DNA from: Propionibacteriaceae bacterium
Lineage (GTDB): Bacteria; Actinomycetota; Actinomycetes; Propionibacteriales; Propionibacteriaceae
Length of the DNA: 9,678 nucleotides
Assembly (NCBI GenBank): GCA_009781325.1
Contig: WQYJ01000067.1
Span: 1 to 9,678 of the forward strand
Direction of reading: 5' to 3'
In this document: positions 6,290-9,678 of the stretch, piece by piece
Layout of the letters: every line of letters starts with the position of its first letter
Position numbering within the stretch: the stretch's first letter is position 1
Notes under the pieces: generated by a model
What the model was told of the DNA's origin: nothing
Databases searched by the model: none
The model's input: only the letters and a program-made list of their open reading frames with translations
Made by a program: the position numbers and the translations under genes

Positions 6290-7674
6290 GCGCAGGTCTG
6301 TGGGGAGGACGGTTTGAATCCGGTCCTTCACCCGAAATGTTTGCCATCAGTCAGTCCATTGGATTCGATATACGCTTAGCTGGGTTGGATCTCTTTGCCT
6401 CCTTGGCGCACGCCAAGGCTCTCCATGCAGCTCTGCTGATTTCGGAGGAGGAATTGGAGGGCTTGAACTTCGCTATCAATACTCTCATTTCGCGATGCTC
6501 AGAAGGAGAGTTCAATGTCGATAGTAGCGATGAAGATGTTCATTCGGCACTGGAGCGGCAACTAGGCGAGTTGGTGGGGGAGGAGTTAGCCGGGCGGCTG
6601 CGTGCAGGGCGATCCCGCAATGATCAGATCGCCACAGAAATACGGATGTATCTGCGCATTGAACTGGTTCGGCTGATCTCTGAGATCCTCCAAGTCATCG
6701 ATGCGCTCGCTGCAAAAGCAGAACGCTATCTGGGGGTTGCCATGCCGGGGCGTACTCACATGCAGCAGGCTCAGCCTGTCCTGCTGAGTCACCACTTGCT
6801 AGCCCATGCCTGGCCGCTAGTACGCGACCTCGCCCGCATCGACGGTTTGTTGGAGCGGCTGACAGAATCTCCGTACGGATCCGCCGCACTCGGAGGATCG
6901 ACACTGGGTCTGGACCCAGAACTGGTGGCCGAAGAGCTCGGATTTGCCAGCAGTGTCCAGAACTCGATCGACGGAACATCATCGAGGGATCTTGTCACCG
7001 AGGCTGCCTACATCACTGCTCAGATCGGGGTTGATCTTTCCCGTTTAGCCGAGGACATCATCTTCTGGTGCACCCAGGAAGTCGGCTTTGCCCGCCTAGA
7101 TGATGCGTGGTCAACCGGTTCGTCGATCATGCCTCAGAAGAAAAACCCTGATATTGCTGAACTCACCCGAGGCAAAGCGGGACGATTGATCGGCAATCTC
7201 ACCGGCTTGCTGACCACCTGTAAGGGGCTTCCGCTGGCTTATAACCGCGACCTTCAAGAAGACAAGGAACCCATCTTTGATTCTCTGGATCAGCTTGGGT
7301 TGGTTCTGCCAGCCATGGCTGGGCTGGTGGCAACCTTGGCCTTCGACTCTGAGCGTACTGAACTGATGTCGAGTGCAGGCTTTTCTCTGGCTACCGATAT
7401 GGCGGACTGGCTAGTGCGCCGGCGCGTACCCTTTGCCAGGGCCCATGAGATCACCGGCCAGGCAGTGAGATTCTGTGAAGAAAATGGACTGAATCTTGAG
7501 CAGATGACCGATGAACAGCTTGCTGGAATCTCACCGGCACTTACCCCTGAAGTACGCCAAGTTCTCAATGTTCATGGTGCGATTGAGGCCAGAAATGGGG
7601 CCGGTGGTACGGCAACTGTACGGGTGTCGGAGCAACTCAAGCATCTGATGGATGTCACTGCAGCCTATCGTTAG
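6286..7674 (+). CDS. argH: Argininosuccinate lyase
   Basis: Last step of arginine synthesis: cleaves argininosuccinate to arginine and fumarate; homotetramer of the fumarase/aspartase superfamily. With a TTG start at 6286 it has 462 residues, the usual length, and begins with the family N-terminus LWGGRFESGPSPEM. Conserved regions are AGRSRNDQIATEIR (S110-Q114), GRTHMQQAQPV with H158, and the signature loop GSSIMPQKKNPDIAEL (278 onward), which carries the catalytic serine (S279 or S280) and K285. The frame stays open upstream to an ATG at 6055, but that extension lies wholly inside argR and resembles nothing. TTG shares bases with the argR stop (TTGA, 6286-6289), so translation is probably coupled. 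argG, which makes the substrate, is not next to it. Confidence 0.95.
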   Translation: MSAGLWGGRFESGPSPEMFAISQSIGFDIRLAGLDLFASLAHAKALHAALLISEEELEGLNFAINTLISRCSEGEFNVDSSDEDVHSALERQLGELVGEELAGRLRAGRSRNDQIATEIRMYLRIELVRLISEILQVIDALAAKAERYLGVAMPGRTHMQQAQPVLLSHHLLAHAWPLVRDLARIDGLLERLTESPYGSAALGGSTLGLDPELVAEELGFASSVQNSIDGTSSRDLVTEAAYITAQIGVDLSRLAEDIIFWCTQEVGFARLDDAWSTGSSIMPQKKNPDIAELTRGKAGRLIGNLTGLLTTCKGLPLAYNRDLQEDKEPIFDSLDQLGLVLPAMAGLVATLAFDSERTELMSSAGFSLATDMADWLVRRRVPFARAHEITGQAVRFCEENGLNLEQMTDEQLAGISPALTPEVRQVLNVHGAIEARNGAGGTATVRVSEQLKHLMDVTAAYR

Positions 7675-7696
7675 CATGGATCCTGGTCAGTTTCGG

Positions 7697-7702
7697 TAGA
7701 GT
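7697..7702 (+). promoter_or_regulatory. Possible -10 box for a leaderless tyrS transcript
   Basis: TAGAGT matches the TANNNT form of actinobacterial -10 boxes and lies 8 bases before the tyrS ATG. At that distance transcription would start at or next to the start codon. No good ribosome binding site or clear -35 box is present in the 36-base gap after argH. Weak support from a short motif. Confidence 0.3.
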
Positions 7703-7710
7703 TATCTGCC

Positions 7711-8967
7711 ATGAGTCTCTTTGCTGATCTATCCTGGCGTGGGCTGATCGCCCATTGCACTGATCCTGAAGCCCTTGCCCATGATCTCGACCATGGAAAG
7801 ATCACCTCGTACGTAGGCTTTGATCCGACCGCACCCAGTCTGCACATGGGCAACCTTCTCCAACTCACCCTTGCTCGGCGTCTTCAAGACTACGGACACC
7901 GCCCGATCCTCTTGGTCGGCGGTTCCACTGGGCTGATCGGTGATCCGCGCCAGAGTTCAGAACGCAACCTCAACCCCACTGAGCTCGTGCATGCCTGGGG
8001 TGAGCGCATTCGTGAACAGGTGGAGAGGTATGTCAGCTTTGAGGGAGACAACGGTGCGATCATCGTCAACAACTACGACTGGACCCAGGGGCTGTCCACC
8101 CTCGACTTCCTGCGTGACATCGGCAAGCACTTCCCGGTGAATAGAATGCTGGACCGCGAAGTCATCAAGACACGTCTGGAAACAGGGATTTCTTACACGG
8201 AGTTTTCCTATGTCCTGCTCCAGTCTCTGGATTACCTGGAACTCCACAAGAAGTACGGTGCTACCCTTCAGACGGGCGGATCGGATCAGTGGGGGAATAT
8301 CACTGCTGGTGTGGATCTTATCAGGCGGGTCACTGGTAATAAGGTTCATGCCTTGTCGACACCTTTGGTCGTACGAGAAGACGGCGTGAAATACGGAAAG
8401 ACCGAGTCGGGGACTCTGTGGATGGATGGGGAGATGACCTCGCCCTATACCTTCCATCAGTACTTCCTCAATATTGAAGATTCCATGGTTGGCACCTTCT
8501 TGCGTATGTTCACAAAACGTAGTCATGAAGAAATTGAGGAGCTCGAAAAGCTCACAGCAGAGTCGCCGCATCTTCGCAGTGCGCAGAGAGTTCTCGCTGA
8601 TGATCTGACGGATCTGGTTCACAGCGTCGGTCAGCGCGAAGCAGCCACAGCGGCTGCCAAGGCGATCTTTGGTCAAGGCGACCTGCGGGAACTCGACAAG
8701 GCGACCTTGGAGGCGGTTGCCGGAGAGCTTCCTCTCGTGGTCTGGGAGCAGTTCAACGGACGTACGATTCTCGATGCTTTGTCAGAATCAGCGATCTTCG
8801 ACTCAAGGTCTGCGGCTAGGCGTGCGGTCAGCGAAGGCGGGGCGTACTTGAATAATGAACGTATCGTGGATGCTGATCGAGAACTCTGCGGCGAGGACCT
8901 TCTTGCTGGCTCACTGATGATCATTCGTCGTGGTAAGAAAACCATCGGCGCATTGCGTGTGGGCTGA
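7711..8967 (+). CDS. tyrS: Tyrosine--tRNA ligase
   Basis: Charges tRNA-Tyr in the cytoplasm; class I synthetase. Its 418 residues fit the bacterial TyrRS family. The HIGH-type motif is H45-M-G-N in SYVGFDPTAPSLHMGN. Tyrosine recognition lies in SYTEFSYVLLQSLDYLEL and GGSDQWGNI. The KMSKS-type motif is KYGKT (K227-T231), a form usual for this family (KFGKS/T). A C-terminal S4-like RNA-binding domain covers about 350-418, with SRSAARRAVSEGGAYLNNER. Start ATG 7711 lies 36 bases after argH; no strong ribosome binding site is seen, which suits either leaderless expression or read-through from the arg operon. tyrS lies downstream of the arg cluster in other actinobacteria too, although not always adjacent. 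Confidence 0.97.
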   Translation: MSLFADLSWRGLIAHCTDPEALAHDLDHGKITSYVGFDPTAPSLHMGNLLQLTLARRLQDYGHRPILLVGGSTGLIGDPRQSSERNLNPTELVHAWGERIREQVERYVSFEGDNGAIIVNNYDWTQGLSTLDFLRDIGKHFPVNRMLDREVIKTRLETGISYTEFSYVLLQSLDYLELHKKYGATLQTGGSDQWGNITAGVDLIRRVTGNKVHALSTPLVVREDGVKYGKTESGTLWMDGEMTSPYTFHQYFLNIEDSMVGTFLRMFTKRSHEEIEELEKLTAESPHLRSAQRVLADDLTDLVHSVGQREAATAAAKAIFGQGDLRELDKATLEAVAGELPLVVWEQFNGRTILDALSESAIFDSRSAARRAVSEGGAYLNNERIVDADRELCGEDLLAGSLMIIRRGKKTIGALRVG

Positions 8968-8986
8968 GTGAAAACCATGGTCACAT

Positions 8987-9016
8987 CTGATCAAACCCGA
9001 GGTTTTTGGGTAGAAT
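8987..9016 (+). promoter_or_regulatory. Probable promoter of the DUF3040 gene
   Basis: TAGAAT at 9011-9016 matches the -10 consensus at 5 of 6 bases. The -35 region is weak (CTGATC at 8987-8992 with an 18-base spacer, or TGATCA one base later). Transcription would begin near 9023, giving a leader of about 28 bases that includes a strong ribosome binding site. It lies in the 83-base gap after tyrS, so the small gene is probably its own unit. Confidence 0.5.
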
Positions 9017-9040
9017 TGAATCGACGAGGCAGTAAGTGGA

Positions 9041-9046
9041 AGGAGG
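9041..9046 (+). promoter_or_regulatory. Ribosome binding site that sets the DUF3040 start
   Basis: AGGAGG stands 4 bases before ATG 9051. An in-frame GTG at 9036 would lie upstream of this site and would translate it, so ATG 9051 is the better start. The resulting N-terminus (MALTDAERKLLDELE) fits the family. Confidence 0.8.
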
Positions 9047-9050
9047 ATTC

Positions 9051-9404
9051 ATGGCACTAACTGATGCCGAGCGTAAGCTCCTAGATGAACTCGAGGCAAC
9101 ACTGACTGCCCAAGATCCGAAACTGGTCAGCAAGTTTGCAAAACCGCATCGCCGAATCCACCCAACCAAGACCATTGGTGGGGTCATAGGTTTCCTCCTT
9201 GGTCTGGTCGGTCTGGTTGCTGGCATGAGTTCCTTCTGGTGGATCTCCGTGATCGGATTCGTCGTCATGCTGGTATCTACCATTCTGGTCATCTCCGGCT
9301 ATTCCAAACTCCCCGAACAGACCCGAGGCCCAGCCCCGGTGCCTGCGGGGGAGTCCTTCATGTCACGCATGGAGAAACGCTGGCAGGACCGCCAAGACCA
9401 ATAG
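9051..9404 (+). CDS. Small DUF3040-family membrane protein
   Basis: A protein of 117 residues of unknown function, recognised by its DUF3040 pattern. It has a charged N-terminal amphipathic helix (LTDAERKLLDELEATLTAQD), the conserved DPKL segment and a basic loop (KPHRRIHP). Two hydrophobic segments follow at about residues 42-58 and 63-83. The polar tail (84-117) contains SFMSRMEKRWQDRQ. It has no signal peptide, so a hairpin membrane topology with both ends in the cytoplasm is likely from the basic N-terminal side. The family is almost limited to actinobacteria. It has its own probable promoter, a strong ribosome binding site and a terminator, so it is likely transcribed alone. The sequence gives no functional tie to tyrS. 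Confidence 0.88.
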   Translation: MALTDAERKLLDELEATLTAQDPKLVSKFAKPHRRIHPTKTIGGVIGFLLGLVGLVAGMSSFWWISVIGFVVMLVSTILVISGYSKLPEQTRGPAPVPAGESFMSRMEKRWQDRQDQ

Positions 9405-9437
9405 ATATTCATCATGTCTCCTTTCTAGTTAACGAAG

Positions 9438-9468
9438 ACGTCCCCGCGTAACCCGCGGGGACGTTTTT
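9438..9468 (+). terminator. Strong intrinsic terminator after the DUF3040 gene
   Basis: A perfect 11-bp stem, ACGTCCCCGCG (9438-9448) with CGCGGGGACGT (9454-9464), closes a 5-base loop and runs directly into a T tract (9464-9468). It begins 33 bases after the DUF3040 stop codon. This is the only clear rho-independent terminator I see in the window. Confidence 0.9.
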
Positions 9469-9515
9469 GTGTGTTGAAAGGGTATGTTAACGGGCCTCGA
9501 CACACATCCCCTCGC

Positions 9516-9556
9516 GACTCCCGGTCATGCTGCCGAAGGCAGCACCCCCGGCAGCC
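9516..9556 (+). repeat. REP-like palindromic repeat, copy C
   Basis: Third copy of the element in the pheT-argC spacer, same orientation as copy A. The stem is TGCTGCC (9528-9534) with GGCAGCA (9538-9544) around the loop GAA. The flanks CCCGGTCAT before the stem and CCCCCGGC after it are kept. Compared with copy A, one stem pair has changed from C-G to G-C with both partners altered, so pairing is preserved. It also lies after a gene end. Confidence 0.72.
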
Positions 9557-9589
9557 AATCTATGTACCCAACCACAGTGTCTTTCTGGC

Positions 9590-9678
9590 GGTGGGTTTTG
9601 CCCCGTCCTCTGCATTGTGGTGGGTTTTGCCCCCGTCCTCTGCATTGTGGTGGGTTTTGTCGTCGTATGCTGACAAAA
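9590..9678 (+). repeat. Tandem array of about 30-base units, running off the window
   Basis: Three consecutive units begin at 9590, 9619 and 9649, each with GGTGGGTTTTG. Units 1 (29 bases) and 2 (30 bases) are identical except for one C in a C run, and continue with CCCCGTCCTCTGCATTGT. Unit 3 keeps the first 11 bases, then diverges, though scattered matches remain (about 18 of 30). There are no unique spacers, so it is not a CRISPR array. The final 24 bases contain an inverted repeat (TTTTGTC and GACAAAA). No open reading frame is convincing here. Confidence 0.8.
9655..9678. repeat. Inverted repeat at the window end
   Basis: TTTTGTC (9655-9661) and GACAAAA (9672-9678) are perfect reverse complements around a 10-base loop. 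The second arm is cut by the end of the window. As the left arm is preceded by GGTGGG, the true repeat may be longer. It could be a transcription signal, the edge of a mobile element or part of a repeat family. Confidence 0.55.

Noticed and set aside
7957..8676. 239-codon open frame on the minus strand opposite tyrS
   Set aside because: A shadow of tyrS with no recognisable motifs.
8992..9007. Terminator after tyrS (AAACC-CGA-GGTTT)
   Set aside because: The stem has only five A/T-rich pairs and its T run is part of the stem, so it is too weak to claim.
9036..9050. GTG start for the DUF3040 gene
   Set aside because: It would translate the ribosome binding site itself; ATG 9051 is correctly spaced from AGGAGG.
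9590..9678. CRISPR array
   Set aside because: Units are directly adjacent with no unique spacers, and no cas gene is present.
1..9678. Apparent excess of GTAC, often as Val GTA followed by C
   Set aside because: A rough count by eye gave about forty copies, close to expectation for this composition; no positional pattern was seen.

Overview
The window looks like ordinary chromosomal DNA of an actinobacterium. The evidence is a gene for a small two-helix membrane protein of the DUF3040 family, which is essentially confined to that phylum, and the gene order pheT - arg cluster - tyrS, which recalls the pheST ... argCJBDFRGH ... tyrS neighbourhood of other actinobacteria. By eye the base composition is moderate for the phylum. 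A Propionibacteriaceae-like host is my best guess, but nothing in the sequence proves it. All genes are on the + strand.

Layout. Bases 2-1294 are the C-terminal part of pheT (phenylalanyl-tRNA synthetase beta chain), cut by the window edge. Bases 1295-1581 are a spacer holding two copies of a palindromic REP-like repeat in opposite orientation, a small inverted repeat, a possible promoter and two adjacent ARG-box-like sites that run into the argC start codon. Bases 1582-7674 are a tightly overlapped operon, argC-argJ-argB-argD-argR-argH. It encodes the N-acetylglutamate cycle to ornithine, the arginine repressor, and the last enzyme of arginine synthesis. argF and argG, which usually flank argR in actinobacterial clusters, are absent. 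Bases 7711-8967 are tyrS, probably with its own start signal. Bases 9051-9404 are the DUF3040 gene, which has a good -10 box, a strong ribosome binding site and a strong intrinsic terminator after it. Bases 9469-9678 appear non-coding; they hold a third copy of the REP-like repeat and a tandem array of about 30-base units running off the window end.

How the parts work together. ArgJ moves the acetyl group from N-acetylornithine to glutamate. ArgB, ArgC and ArgD turn acetylglutamate into acetylornithine. ArgH splits argininosuccinate into arginine and fumarate. The two middle steps (ornithine carbamoyltransferase and argininosuccinate synthase) must be encoded elsewhere or be missing. ArgR, made from inside the operon, probably binds the paired boxes at argC when arginine is plentiful. 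ArgB carries the N-terminal extension typical of arginine-inhibited acetylglutamate kinases, so control is probably both transcriptional and by feedback on the enzyme.

The coding content is well known. The parts worth a second look are non-coding: the operator over the argC start, the REP-like repeats with a compensatory base change, and the terminal tandem array with an inverted repeat cut off by the window edge. I found no defence system, CRISPR array, transposase, tRNA or rRNA gene.
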